The translations under genes were made by a program, and so were the position numbers. This document shows positions 47,616-58,201 of a DNA stretch of 64,000 bases, in pieces. The notes beneath the pieces were generated by a model that was not told the origin of the DNA, searched no databases, and saw only the letters and a program-made list of their open reading frames with translations. The stretch is from Lachancea thermotolerans CBS 6340 (taxonomy: Eukaryota; Ascomycota; Saccharomycetes; Saccharomycetales; Saccharomycetaceae): positions 310,001-374,000 of the forward strand of contig NC_013082.1 of assembly GCF_000142805.1 (NCBI RefSeq), written 5' to 3'. Numbering within the stretch: the first letter of the stretch is position 1; every line of letters begins with the position of its first letter.

Positions 47616-48641
47616 ATGCCTGTGTTAGTTACTGGATGCACGGGCTTTATCGCACAGTACATTGTCCGTGATTTATTAGAACAAAACTACGAAGTCATTG
47701 GGACGGTCAGATCGAAGGAAAAAGGCGATACCATCGAAAGACTGTTCAATAACGATCCATCTCTAACGCTCGAGGTAGTTGAAGATATTGCTGCGCCTGA
47801 TGCTTTCGACAACGTGTTTGAAAAGTACGGTTCGAAAATCAAGGTGATTCTTCACACGGCGTCGCCATTCCATTTCAACGCAACGGATTATGAGAATGAA
47901 ATGCTAAAGCCTGCTTTACATGGAACCCGTAGTGTCTTGGAGTCCATTAAGAAATATGGTTCTAAAACAGTGGAACGTGTGGTTGTCACCTCCTCAATTG
48001 CTGCAATCAAGGACATGGAAAAAGTCGCTAATGCAGACTTCGTCTATACGGAAGAAAGCTGGAACCCGATAACGTGGGAAGAAAGCAAGCTTAACTCGCA
48101 GAATGCTTATCGCGGCTCGAAAAAGTTTGCCGAGAAGGCAGCCTGGGATTTCTGGGAGGAAAACAAAAACATTGTCAAATTCGAGTTGACTACCGTGAAC
48201 CCTTCGATGATTTTCGGCCCACAACTGTTCGACGAGAATGCAAAAGGTGTGCTAAACACCTCTGCAGAAGTCATAAATTCGTTTCTAAAGTCGGGGCCAG
48301 ATGCAGACATTAGCGCGCTGAAGAACGACTTTGTGGATGTTAGAGACGTATCAAAAGCCCATTTGCTAGCCTTCCAAAAGACAGACACCGTTGGAAAGAG
48401 ACTTGGTCTCTCTTCCGGTCAGTTTAATGGTCAAGACTTGGCCCGTATCTTGAACGAGCGCTTCCCGCAGCTGCAGGGAACTATACCACAAGTCTCAGGG
48501 GATGGAGCCAACAAAACTGAACCTTACGCTAAGTTTGATAACTCCAACACCAAAGAAATCCTTGGGTTCCCTTTCAGAGGCTTGGAGGAGACCTTAAGTG
48601 ATACCGTTGCCCAAATTCTCAAGGCTCAAGGAGGAGTGTAG
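47616..48641 (+). CDS. NADPH-dependent aldehyde/ketone reductase, Gre2/Ari1 family
   Basis: A 341-residue extended short-chain dehydrogenase/reductase of the Gre2 (methylglyoxal/3-methylbutanal reductase) group, which reduces aldehydes and ketones with NADPH in the cytosol. The Rossmann motif is VTGCTGFIAQYIV at the N-terminus. TVRS follows the second strand, where Arg would favour NADP. The catalytic set is S127 (VTSSIAAI), Y165 and K169 (AYRGSKK), at the same residue numbers as in S. cerevisiae Gre2. Length equals Gre2 (342). Yeasts carry several paralogues (GRE2, ARI1, YDR541C, YGL039W), and I cannot tell which this is. It has no counterpart at this place in the conserved order, and it precedes a permease and an aminotransferase on the same strand. 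Confidence 0.88.
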   Translation: MPVLVTGCTGFIAQYIVRDLLEQNYEVIGTVRSKEKGDTIERLFNNDPSLTLEVVEDIAAPDAFDNVFEKYGSKIKVILHTASPFHFNATDYENEMLKPALHGTRSVLESIKKYGSKTVERVVVTSSIAAIKDMEKVANADFVYTEESWNPITWEESKLNSQNAYRGSKKFAEKAAWDFWEENKNIVKFELTTVNPSMIFGPQLFDENAKGVLNTSAEVINSFLKSGPDADISALKNDFVDVRDVSKAHLLAFQKTDTVGKRLGLSSGQFNGQDLARILNERFPQLQGTIPQVSGDGANKTEPYAKFDNSNTKEILGFPFRGLEETLSDTVAQILKAQGGV

Positions 48642-49491
48642 AATTTAATGTATGTACTACAACTGGCGAGGCGGCAGTTACGCAAAGAAGAAAACCAAAG
48701 GCGCTGGGCAAGGATGTCACCAGTCTTTGAAGAGAGAGATTACCTGTACAGCGCTTTGTCGTCTAGTGTAACGCCATCAGCCTCATCACCTACATAAAAT
48801 CAGCAGACCAGTCTCAGAAATCACTAAACATTAACTTTCCTCATTCCAATCCAATTTCTCTACATAATAGATAACTGTAGGCTATATATCGATATCTCCG
48901 GATAAGGACGCAGAAAGTTTTTTTTTTCAGCCTCTCTTCCAACTCAAAATGACACAACCGTTAATTATGTTTCTATGATATAGTCCGTCATTTTGAATGG
49001 TCAAATAGAGAAGGTCAGTACTAGTCAATTGGCAAACTCGAATAGGGGGTGAAATTTAACTCAAGTGAAGCAAGATGCTCTTCACTCACTTACCTTGAGA
49101 TTTTGTCTTCTTTTTGGCACAAGCGACAGCCTATCGTCCAGTGTTATCTATCAGTGCACTGATTTCATGATGGAGATATGACTTTATCTTATGTCCATGG
49201 CAACTCGAATATCAGCCATTGGATACGACGAAAAAAATACGCCATGGACTTGCCGCATTGGGTGTTGTCAGAGTTGAATTGATATTGAAGCTATTTCTTG
49301 TACTGCGATTACGATAAACTTCTGAAAACTAGTGTAAAGTGGATTACGAGCTAATCTAAAGGGAGATGGGCCTTTATCAGGATGGTGATTCTCCGAACCA
49401 AGGGGCCAAGTTGAAACATAAATATGACCTACTGAGCACCGTCATCCTCTAAGTTCAATTAGGATATCTTGGTTAACAAAGGCTAGGAACA
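48642..49491. promoter_or_regulatory. Permease promoter with GATAA elements
   Basis: An 850-base spacer before the permease. GATAA cores for GATA factors lie at 49144-49148 (minus), 49184-49188 (minus), 49313-49317 (plus) and 49374-49378 (minus), all within 350 bases of the ATG. This is a modest excess over chance in AT-rich DNA. It would fit nitrogen-catabolite control by Gln3/Gat1-like factors. A T-run lies near 48920. Confidence 0.4.
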
Positions 49492-51243
49492 ATGGTAAAA
49501 ACACCACAGATGCAAGAGCTTCCTCTCTCCCCTTATGCTTCAAAAGTTGCAATAGATAATTCACACTCAAGGCCCAACTACGGGCATAGTGCTGATTCGT
49601 GGAACAATGAAAAAAGCGCTTATCAAGTCGATCAGATCATCGATGTGGAGGACGCGTCTATGGAGCTTATTGAAGGCCAGGAACACCAGGTTGCAAGAAA
49701 GCTTAAATCCAGACATATACAGTTGATTGCACTCGGCGGAGCAATCGGAACTGGCCTGTTTATTGGTTCTGGCGGTGCTCTGAGTGTGTGCGGCCCCGCA
49801 CCACTTCTGATCTCTTATATGATCATGTCGTTCTTCGTGTGGTGCATCATGAACTTCCTAACTGAAATGGTATGCATGATGCCTATTTCGGGCGAGACGT
49901 CTATGTTTGCTATGACGGGAACTTATTTGAACAAGCCTCTATCTTTTATGTGCGGTATCAACTTGTTCTATGCCATGTCGATGATTGCACCATCTGAAAT
50001 TACTGCTACGGCTATTTTGATCCAGTATTGGACGGACGCGAATTCTGCCATTTTCATCTCTATCTTCATCGTTGTGACGGTGTCTTTGACCATGCTGCCA
50101 GTTCATTTCTTTGGTGAAAGTGAATTCTGGGTCTCTATCATCAAGCTCTTCTGTATCACTGGTTTGGTCATCTTGGGCATCGTCATCTTCTTTGGTGGCG
50201 CACCAAATCAAGACAAAGTGCTAGGCTTTCACTACTGGAAACACCCAGGCGCTTTCAACCCCCACCTTGTCCCTGGAAACACCGGAAAGTTTTTGGCGTG
50301 CTGGACTGCCATTATTAAGAGCGGGTTTTCTTACGTCTTGGTGCCTGAGGTTGTTGTATCCTGTGCGGCAGAAGCCAAGGATCCAAGAAGAAACATGCCA
50401 AGAGTTGCCCAACGTTTTGTTTACCGTCTTGCTCTCTTTTACGTTTGTGGCTCGCTCACAATCGGCATTATGGTTGGTTACGATAACAGCCGTTTGTTGA
50501 ATGCCATTGCTGCAGGTGAATCCAATGCAGCGGCTTCTCCCTTCGTTATTGGTATCCAGGAAGTTGGTATTCGTGTACTTCCACACATCATCAATGCATG
50601 TATCTTGACTAGTGCGTACTCCTGTGGTACCTCCGTGCTATATGGTGCTTCGAGAGTTTTGCACTCGATGGCTGTCAACGGCGCTGTCCCTAAAATTTTT
50701 GCGACGACCAACCGTTTTGGGACTCCATACTACAGCACTGCTGCTGCGAGCGTCTTCTGTTTATTGGCCTACCTCAATTGCTCAGACTCTTCGAGTGTGG
50801 TTTTCACCTGGCTGTCTAATATTGCAACCATTTCTGGATTTGTCGATTGGATGCTTGTCTGCGTGGTTTACTTGAGGTTTAGAAAGGTTATCGAACATGC
50901 TAACTTGACTGATAAAATGCCTTTCAGGAAGCGTTTTATGAAACCATTGGCTTATTTGAGCTGTGGCTTTTTTGCCATACTTAGCTTGACGAATGGTTAC
51001 GCCGTTTTTGTTGCAGACAACTGGAATGTCAGCGACTTTTTCGCATGTTACACAACCCTGGGCTTGGCTGCCGTACTATACATTGGTGCAGCGATATATT
51101 ACAAGACTATAAAACTCAGAGATTTGGACGAAGTTGCCGCTGAAATTATTCCTAAGATTGCAATGGCCGATGAAGAAGAGAAGGGTGAAGTACCAATAGT
51201 GCCTAAGAATTGGCTGGAAAAGGTCTGGTATTTCCTAGTATAA
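49492..51243 (+). CDS. Amino-acid permease, Put4-like (AAT family)
   Basis: A 583-residue plasma-membrane amino-acid/proton symporter of the yeast amino acid transporter family. A 75-residue cytosolic N-terminus leads into the first-helix motif IALGGAIGTGLFIGSG. About 12 hydrophobic segments follow, with the family stretches GESEFWVSIIKL and VLPHIINACILTSAYS. Among S. cerevisiae permeases it looks closest to Put4, the proline/GABA/alanine permease: compare HYWKHPGAFNPHL, IIKSGFSYVL and NWLSN-like TWLSNIATISGF. The C-terminal tail ends LEKVWYFLV. Substrate cannot be read from sequence; proline, GABA or a related amino acid is an inference. It lies in the accessory block, with GATAA sites upstream. 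Confidence 0.85.
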   Translation: MVKTPQMQELPLSPYASKVAIDNSHSRPNYGHSADSWNNEKSAYQVDQIIDVEDASMELIEGQEHQVARKLKSRHIQLIALGGAIGTGLFIGSGGALSVCGPAPLLISYMIMSFFVWCIMNFLTEMVCMMPISGETSMFAMTGTYLNKPLSFMCGINLFYAMSMIAPSEITATAILIQYWTDANSAIFISIFIVVTVSLTMLPVHFFGESEFWVSIIKLFCITGLVILGIVIFFGGAPNQDKVLGFHYWKHPGAFNPHLVPGNTGKFLACWTAIIKSGFSYVLVPEVVVSCAAEAKDPRRNMPRVAQRFVYRLALFYVCGSLTIGIMVGYDNSRLLNAIAAGESNAAASPFVIGIQEVGIRVLPHIINACILTSAYSCGTSVLYGASRVLHSMAVNGAVPKIFATTNRFGTPYYSTAAASVFCLLAYLNCSDSSSVVFTWLSNIATISGFVDWMLVCVVYLRFRKVIEHANLTDKMPFRKRFMKPLAYLSCGFFAILSLTNGYAVFVADNWNVSDFFACYTTLGLAAVLYIGAAIYYKTIKLRDLDEVAAEIIPKIAMADEEEKGEVPIVPKNWLEKVWYFLV

Positions 51244-53542
51244 ACATTCTTTATAAGTAATTAGGGTGATTAAACCTTTAACTCGAATTAATAATATTAC
51301 TACGCTGATAATGTTGGAAGGCCGTATTCGGAGTGTTTCCACAGTACTATGGAACAAAAGTTCATCATCTAGTTAGAAACTTTATACAGCCCGACAATAA
51401 AAACCGTTTTTGTGATAAGTAAATAATCTGAACTCTCGCTGGAGTGCTTTTCTGAGAAGCATGTACACCTCGGATTGTCGTGGCACGACAGCTCTCTGAA
51501 AATGCATGTGTGAGTCACTATTCAGATATGGAATCCAGTTGTTTTTTTTGAGTAGCACTCCAGATCCAGGATTACCGGAGAGTAAACTATTATCTAAAAC
51601 AAATTTCAGAGAATAAAAGGAAATTCCAAATTCTTAAAACAATATGCTGACTTGACCAATGAGTTATTTAACTCACACCTTTAACAAAATGAGCCCTTCA
51701 CAAAAAAAGCACCTGATACGCAGTTTGGCATGGTACCTAAACTTTTTTCATACAGCTGTTACTCATTACATTTATCATCATGTGCCGTTTGAATTCCCCT
51801 TTGGGGCTCATGGATCTGCGTTCAATGACTCAATGAATGTGCCGGAGGATCGCACCTCGTGATTGTCCCACCTACGCCTTCAGAGGCTCTTGATTACTGG
51901 CGCGTCACTTGAAGTAGGCGGCAGCTTCCAACTCTCTGTAAAGTCATGTGGCAGCTGGATGCTGAAATCAAGACTTCACACTTTTTTGAAGCACTCATCT
52001 GGGACAGCGCGAAATGTGCAAAGTGTGGATGTTGCGACAAATTGGTGAGGTATTTCACTCGTATGTTTACTTTTCCAAAAGTACTTCAAATCCTTCTAAT
52101 TCTTGCAGTAGTACCGGCGAGATAGAGGATAAGGAAGTGCCAAGCCGATGCGTTTCTGAAGCATCATTTTTTGCATGGAGGATGGATGCGATTTAGTCAG
52201 AATAATCTTTCGAAAGCTCCATTTATGACAAGCGAGCACGGTATTTGTTAGGATATTTTGTTTAGGCGTGAAAAAATTGACTCATGTAACAAATAAGCTG
52301 TTAGACGAAATCTAATTGCGTGCCAGATGGCTTGCCGATGTACCACTACTTCTTAAAATCCAGTACAGCTTCTACGCTGAGGTATTGATAAGAGATATGG
52401 TCACTGATGACGACATATGTATTAAACTCGTTAAACGGGCCGTCGTAGTCAAAAGTAGAGGGCAAACAACTACCTTGGACGAGATAATAATTGCGTGAAA
52501 CTGTCATCTATTGTACACAGACCACCTTTCGAGAAATCCCGATCACTATGCTGTTGTAGCTTTAGAGCCTAGGTCCAAAGTTAAAGAACTTCACAAGCTA
52601 ATAGACGCAGGAGAAGTCCTTTGGTAAATCCGTGCCGCTGAGACACTTAACAAGCTCTATTTTCAGGAACACCGAATTACTGCATCTTCTGGTTATTCAA
52701 AAGCGAATTTGCACCCAAAAATTACTTATGATGCAGACACCTTGCAACTTGATAGAAATGACGTCTGTATTTGAGAGAGCTTTTGGCTCGAACTAAGCGG
52801 GCTTGGGAGCCAAAAACAAAACGGAAGCTCAGTAGATATAAAACAACGGGCTAAATATCTGCGGGAGCCTCCTTTGACCAAAAATTCGAGGGAGGCTGAT
52901 ATAAACCGGTGGTTTGAGCATTTTTTCAAATACCCCATGCCATTTGAGCATGCTTCACCGCTGTTTGTGACCAGGATTTTCATTCTTAAATTGAGAGAAT
53001 TTTGTCCCTCGCAGCAGGAAAAGTTAAAAGGAAAAGACGGAGTAAATCTCAAGAAGGGAAACATATTAACTCAGTAACTTCAATGGCCTTGAAGGATGAA
53101 CTCGTCGAATTCAACCCTTCAAAGTAAGTGCTCACAATGCCTAAAGTTTTCAGCGATATTTTTGCTGATTCTGGAGAAGAATGTGAATTTCTCCATTGTT
53201 GGTGATTTATATTCAATGGATTACGTTCATGACGAACAATCCTGTCCGTGAAGCGACAGGTTGTGCCTAATCTGTGTGCCTCAAAATCTCACAAGTTCTA
53301 TGCTGTGGCTCTTGCATTTACAGGATTCTCAAGCATATATTGATGTCTCTGTTATTTCCAGAGCTATCCCTCGTTTACACATTGGCTGACGTTCACATAA
53401 GAACGGTTTCTCTGCCTCCAAATGCTCATAAACGAAGCCTCGAAACCTGTGCATTATACTACCCTGACCACCACCAAGCTCTCAAGTTTATGTTCTATGT
53501 GAGCTTCCCAATTGAGAATTTCATCCGTAATAAAGCTTGTCC
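51244..53542. other. Gene-free AT-rich interval between permease and aminotransferase
   Basis: About 2.3 kb with scattered frames of 60-110 codons on both strands, none recognisable and none clearly better than chance. It is unusually long for a spacer between two intact genes and may hold the remains of a lost gene, but I cannot identify one. Confidence 0.55.
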
Positions 53543-53606
53543 GATAAGTAACCTACGTGACTTATCAGATATCTAAATAATGAAATTTCAAAAATCTCGG
53601 CTTATC
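53543..53606. promoter_or_regulatory. Three GATAAG elements (UAS-NTR-like) upstream of the aminotransferase
   Basis: GATAAG at 53543-53548, its complement CTTATC at 53561-53566 and again CTTATC at 53601-53606 fall within 64 bases, 270-330 bases before the ATG. Paired GATAAG sites form the UAS-NTR bound by Gln3/Gat1 and Dal80 in nitrogen-catabolite repressible genes. A TATAAAA at 53614-53620 follows directly. Confidence 0.7.
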
Positions 53607-53874
53607 AGCACACTATAAAAATAAGAAGGTACTCAATGTAAGTAGTGCTATCTAAACAGTGCCACCTACCTAACTAGGAAGTCATTCGGGTGTTTTTGAG
53701 CTTCGCAGCTAGCTCAACTTCTCAAAGTTGGAACCATGAAAAGTGGAAACTGGCCAAGGTGTCGCAAGAAAATGACCCATCTCTTAAGTATTTAAAGCGA
53801 AAGCATTCGTAAGATGAAGAGTCCAAGCTCAATTTATATGCTAGCATAATCCGACAAGAGCATCTGTTCCCAAA

Positions 53875-55299
53875 ATGACTGTTTCCTCTGCCAAATCGAT
53901 TTCCAAACCCTCGTACAACTTCCAAGGCACTGTTGACCAGACCGGCCCTCAAGTAGTCGGTGGAAAAGGTGTTCGAATTGACGTTGAGAAAGAAGGTAAG
54001 GTTCACGAAAACGTCCTTGACGCCATCACAGGTGCTGCTGTTGGGGCCCTAGGCTGGGGTGATGAAGATGCTTTGGACATCATTAACAAGGCTGCCCGCA
54101 CCTCTACTTACTCTTACCCGTGTTTGATCTCTAACAAACCGTCTGAAGCCCTAGCAAAGTACTACATTGATCACTCACCAGAAGGTGCCTTTTCCGCTGC
54201 TTTGTGGTGTACATCTGGTTCCGAGAGCAACGAAAACGCGTTGAGAATCATTCGCCAGTATTGGTTAGAGCGCGGCCTTCCAAATAAAATCAAGCTAATG
54301 AGCAGAGAGAGTTCATATCACGGATTTACTCTTGGAGCCCAATCAATCTCCTGGAACCCTAGAGTTGAACCGTACGCCCCTTATCTCATGGACCGTGAGA
54401 AGATTAATATCCAAATCCCTGCTGCCTACACCTACCGTTTCAAGAAAGATGACGAAACGGAAGAAGACTACGCTAAACGCTTAGTTGACGCCACTGAGAA
54501 AAAGATATTAGAAAACGATCCCAACACAATCGCAGCCCTCACCGTTGAAACCCTGCCAGGCTCTTCCCTGGGTACTACTCCACCCCCAAAGGGTTACTTG
54601 AAGGGTCTAAGAGATTTGTGCAACAAATACGACATAATTTTCCATTTGGACGAGGTTATGTGCGGTACCGGCAGGTCAAACCCGAACGGCAACTTCAACT
54701 GCTGGGAAAACTATTTGGCCCCAACGGACGCTCCAGATATCCAAACTGTTGGTAAGACTTTAGGCTCCGGGTACGTTACCATCGCAGGTATCTTAATTGG
54801 TCCGAAGATTAGAAGCGCTTACGTCGAGGGTTCCAAGTCTATTCACGGCGGAAACACATATTCTTCTCATGCTTTCAATTGCGCTGTTTCCTTGGGTATT
54901 ATGCAAAAGCTCAAAAACGAAAAGCTAACTGCAAACATTTTCAAGATGGGGAACCTCATGGGCGAGAAGCTATCTCAGATTCTATTATCCGAGGATAACA
55001 TCGCTGGTGATGTTAGAGGTATTGGTGGTTTCTGGTCTGTTGAGTTTGTCAAAGATAGAGCTACTAAGGAGCCATTCGATTTGTCTTTGAATATTGCTGG
55101 TCGATTCAAAGCTATTTGCTTCGAGAATAATTTAAACGTTATGGGTATGCCAGGCAACCCAGACGGAAGCTGTGGTGACCGTTGCTTGCTGGCGCCGTCC
55201 TTCATTATCACCGAAAAAGATGTCGACGAAATTGTCGAAATCATGGCTAAGTCAGTTCTGCAGTTGAGCTCTGACTTGCGCAAGGAAGGTGCTTGGTGA
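53875..55299 (+). CDS. Class III PLP-dependent aminotransferase
   Basis: A 474-residue fold-type I aminotransferase of class III, the group that moves amino groups from omega-amino acids such as GABA, beta-alanine, ornithine or diamines. The cofactor-binding Asp is D259 in FHLDEVMCGTGR. The Schiff-base Lys is K294 in TVGKTLGSGYV. The phosphate-binding stretch is CTSGSESNENAL near residue 116. The C-terminus is complete. No targeting signal is obvious, so it is probably cytosolic. It does not look like the Uga1 GABA transaminase, and I recall no close S. cerevisiae counterpart. Relatives in filamentous fungi are annotated only as class III aminotransferases. The true substrate is unknown. The Put4-like permease upstream and GATAAG sites suggest amino-acid nitrogen use. 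Confidence 0.87.
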   Translation: MTVSSAKSISKPSYNFQGTVDQTGPQVVGGKGVRIDVEKEGKVHENVLDAITGAAVGALGWGDEDALDIINKAARTSTYSYPCLISNKPSEALAKYYIDHSPEGAFSAALWCTSGSESNENALRIIRQYWLERGLPNKIKLMSRESSYHGFTLGAQSISWNPRVEPYAPYLMDREKINIQIPAAYTYRFKKDDETEEDYAKRLVDATEKKILENDPNTIAALTVETLPGSSLGTTPPPKGYLKGLRDLCNKYDIIFHLDEVMCGTGRSNPNGNFNCWENYLAPTDAPDIQTVGKTLGSGYVTIAGILIGPKIRSAYVEGSKSIHGGNTYSSHAFNCAVSLGIMQKLKNEKLTANIFKMGNLMGEKLSQILLSEDNIAGDVRGIGGFWSVEFVKDRATKEPFDLSLNIAGRFKAICFENNLNVMGMPGNPDGSCGDRCLLAPSFIITEKDVDEIVEIMAKSVLQLSSDLRKEGAW

Positions 55300-55935
55300 G
55301 TTATTTGGTGGAAGGTTGTGTACGTTAATTACCTGTCTACCATATTTCTATGAAGCCTGATTTCAAAAGTTATAGTTTTTATTCATAGCGCGAGGTATTC
55401 TCGGAGTGAGGTTTCGCAATTGTGCTCCCTTTCCGCAGGCGTTAATGTAAATGTAACTAACTTATTTCGTTGATTTTAGTATAGAGTCAACAAGTCTGCG
55501 TTAAAACTAAGCAGTTACAGAGGAAAGGCTTTTTGTTGGCTTATAAATTTGTAGCGTTTGTTGCTTTAAGAGTCTGCGATTCTCCGAACGAAAGCTCGCG
55601 ATATAATAACTAATGTTGAGTTGACTGTCGAAAATATAAACAATAAATTTCTAAAAATCAAGATTAATGACAAAACCCAAAATGCACGTTAAAGCTTTCT
55701 CTCGAAAGAGCGCGATGCAACAACCGGTTCAGATAAACTATAGTTCGATTTGAAACCGCTCTAATAGTCCGCGTATCAAAAGGGAATCTGAGGGGATTGC
55801 CACCGAGATATTGCTACGGGGGTTTTAATCTCTCCTTTCTTAGAGCTTACCAAACATGACTGCAAAATTGCAACAGTATTGAAACGTTCAACAGTTTCAA
55901 GGCTCTGTGTTCTCTTAGAAGTTATCGCCCCCTGA
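55300..55935. other. Spacer downstream of the aminotransferase
   Basis: About 635 AT-rich bases. I see no gene or named element. Confidence 0.5.
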
Positions 55936-56160
55936 CGTTTTTTAAGAGCATCTCATAATTCCACATCCACGCCTGAGTATTGTTACGAAAGAGAGTTCAC
56001 GGTTACTGGCGGTCTTGGACTACTAGGAAATAAACTTGTCGTCGATATCAAAGTAGATACTAGATTCAAACTTACGATTGCAAAGGTGCCCAAACCTGAG
56101 GACCTTGATACAGAGGAGATTGGAGAGGTCACGTATGAACTCGACATGTTCGTTCTATAA
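55936..56160 (+). pseudogene. Relic 3' end of an unrecognised gene
   Basis: A frame of 74 codons is open from after a TGA at 55933 to TAA at 56158-56160. It reads like real protein (REFTVTGGLGLLGNKLVVD, then AKVPKPEDLDTEEIGEV) but has no ATG until four residues before the end. The alternation of hydrophobic and charged residues and the acidic tail suggest the surviving C-terminus of a decayed gene. I do not recognise the family. Confidence 0.35.
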
Positions 56161-56232
56161 TGGCTTGCGGGTTCTTAGGTTACGCACTAAGCCCTTGAAT
56201 CGTAGGCTCAGATGAGGCCTGTGCTTTCGAGG

Positions 56233-56348
56233 CACTAGGTGGGTTTTTGACGTTTGAACCACTGGATGGATCCTCCTCGTCAAAACCGCCAGGTATTTTT
56301 CCTCGTTAAGGCCACTGGGTGGGTTTCTCACGCTGAAACCATTGGATG
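56233..56348 (+). repeat. Imperfect direct repeat of about 36 bases
   Basis: CACTAGGTGGGTTTTTGACG at 56233 and CACTGGGTGGGTTTCTCACG at 56313 begin two copies that continue into (G)AACCACTGGATG and AAACCATTGGATG. The copies are 80 bases apart and differ at about 8 positions. They lie between the relic frame and SYP1, in DNA with no other function I can see. Confidence 0.6.
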
Positions 56349-56690
56349 CAGTTTGCAGTACTACGGAGAGTCCGTTATATAGAATGCATACTGTTCATTG
56401 TGAGTGGTTAGAAAACGCATTCCACAAACAGGCTGGATGCAGGCTCTCGGTGTTCTCGGTGCAACTTCGCCTTCGCTATCCTCCCCTCGCTCACCACCTG
56501 TTATTCTGTATTAAATTATATAGCCCAATCGCTGTTCCATGCGAACCTTTACGCGCTTATCACGTGACACAAGACCCCTTTTGATGGAAATTGACCTACA
56601 CTTCCATGGCGATCATCAAATTAACGCCCATCTCCGGTGAGAATCAGCAATCCACAACAGTTTCTGGTCGCCGGAATAAAACTATTGGCC

Positions 56691-58136
56691 ATGGAAGGTG
56701 AGAGGACAAAGTACGCCAACTCTATTTTGGTGTCGAAGGGGCCTCTAGAGGCTACCGAGATTATCCGGCTGCGGCTATCGCAAGCCAAGCTCATTAACAA
56801 GAACTTTTATCTGCTCTTCCGTGAGCTCTCGGAGATGAAGCGCAACTACGCGCAGCAATTGCGCAAGGTGATTGCCGAGAACGAGCACCTGGAGAAGATG
56901 CTTGCTCGCGACATGCTGGAAAACAGAGTGCTGACAGCTGAGGAGCTGCGTAACTTTCAATTCGACTCCTTGGGGCCGCTCAAGCAAATGTGGGCCGGCG
57001 TTTTCGACGCGCTAAAGCTCGAGCTGCAGACTTCAACCGATCTGTATCACACGCTCGACCGCGACGTGATCGCCAATTTGAAGGATTTCACGGAAAAGGA
57101 CCCTCGCTGGAACCAGAGCAGGCACCTCCACTCATCCTTATCTAAGATCGCGGTTGACATTGAGAGGTCTGGCCGGGAGTCCGGTGCCTCTGAAAAGAAG
57201 AACTTGCAGGAAGCCAGTTCCCAATGGGACTCCCAGGCTGCAGATTTGTTTGAGCTCTTCGAGTCTACAGACTACCACCGGCTCTTGTGTCTTAAGAACT
57301 GTTTGCTGACATACCAAAGTGGGCTTGGAGACTACCTAGCGCAAAACACCCAGAAGAGCGAGGAAGTTATGGCACAGATACTCGGTTTTGATCCAGAGCG
57401 CGAGATCGACCGTTTTGCACGGGACGCCTCTAGTTACAACTTCCGGTTCAAAGCCCCAGCTTTTCCCGTGGACGAAGCGCCCTCGTCAGCTTCGCACAAA
57501 AAGGAGCCCCGCTCCGCTAAGAACGGTCACAATGCGCTTGGAGGCATTGCCAACAGGCTCTCCTCCTCTGGAACGGTGGTGAAGCACGACTTGATGAAGT
57601 CGGAATTTTCGGACTCCTCAAACAATAGCTCTCTGAAGCAGAAGAAATCTTCCAACAAGCTCAAATCCAAGATGGGCTCGATATTCGGAAGGAACAAACT
57701 TAAGTCAAAAAAGTCCGACCGGCTTCAGGATAACGTCATTGCAGAAAGCGAGACGTCTTCAGTGAGGACAGACGACTCTGGCACGCGTACAAGAGGATCC
57801 TCTACCCCTGCGCCAAGTCCCCTGAAAGATACCGTAAACAAGAGCGGTTTGACCTCCGAGTCCAGGAACGGAAGCTCGGCTGAGCGCCCTCCTAGACTCA
57901 CGTCTGCAGCCACTGCCTCGACTCTGTCGATTCACCAGCCTCCACTTAAGCCACAGCAGCGGGAGAAGCCCCCTCCAGCCGAAGCAACCCCAGTTGGTCC
58001 CGCAGCCTCAACTGACGCATTAACGGCTAATGATGCTGCCAAGACGGTTCCTCCACTTCATGTGCAGGCCCCACATGGCGCTCAAATTCCAGTCCAGGCT
58101 CCTGCTCAGGCACAGGCTCAGGCTCAGGCACAGGCA

Positions 58137-58201
<65 letters not shown>

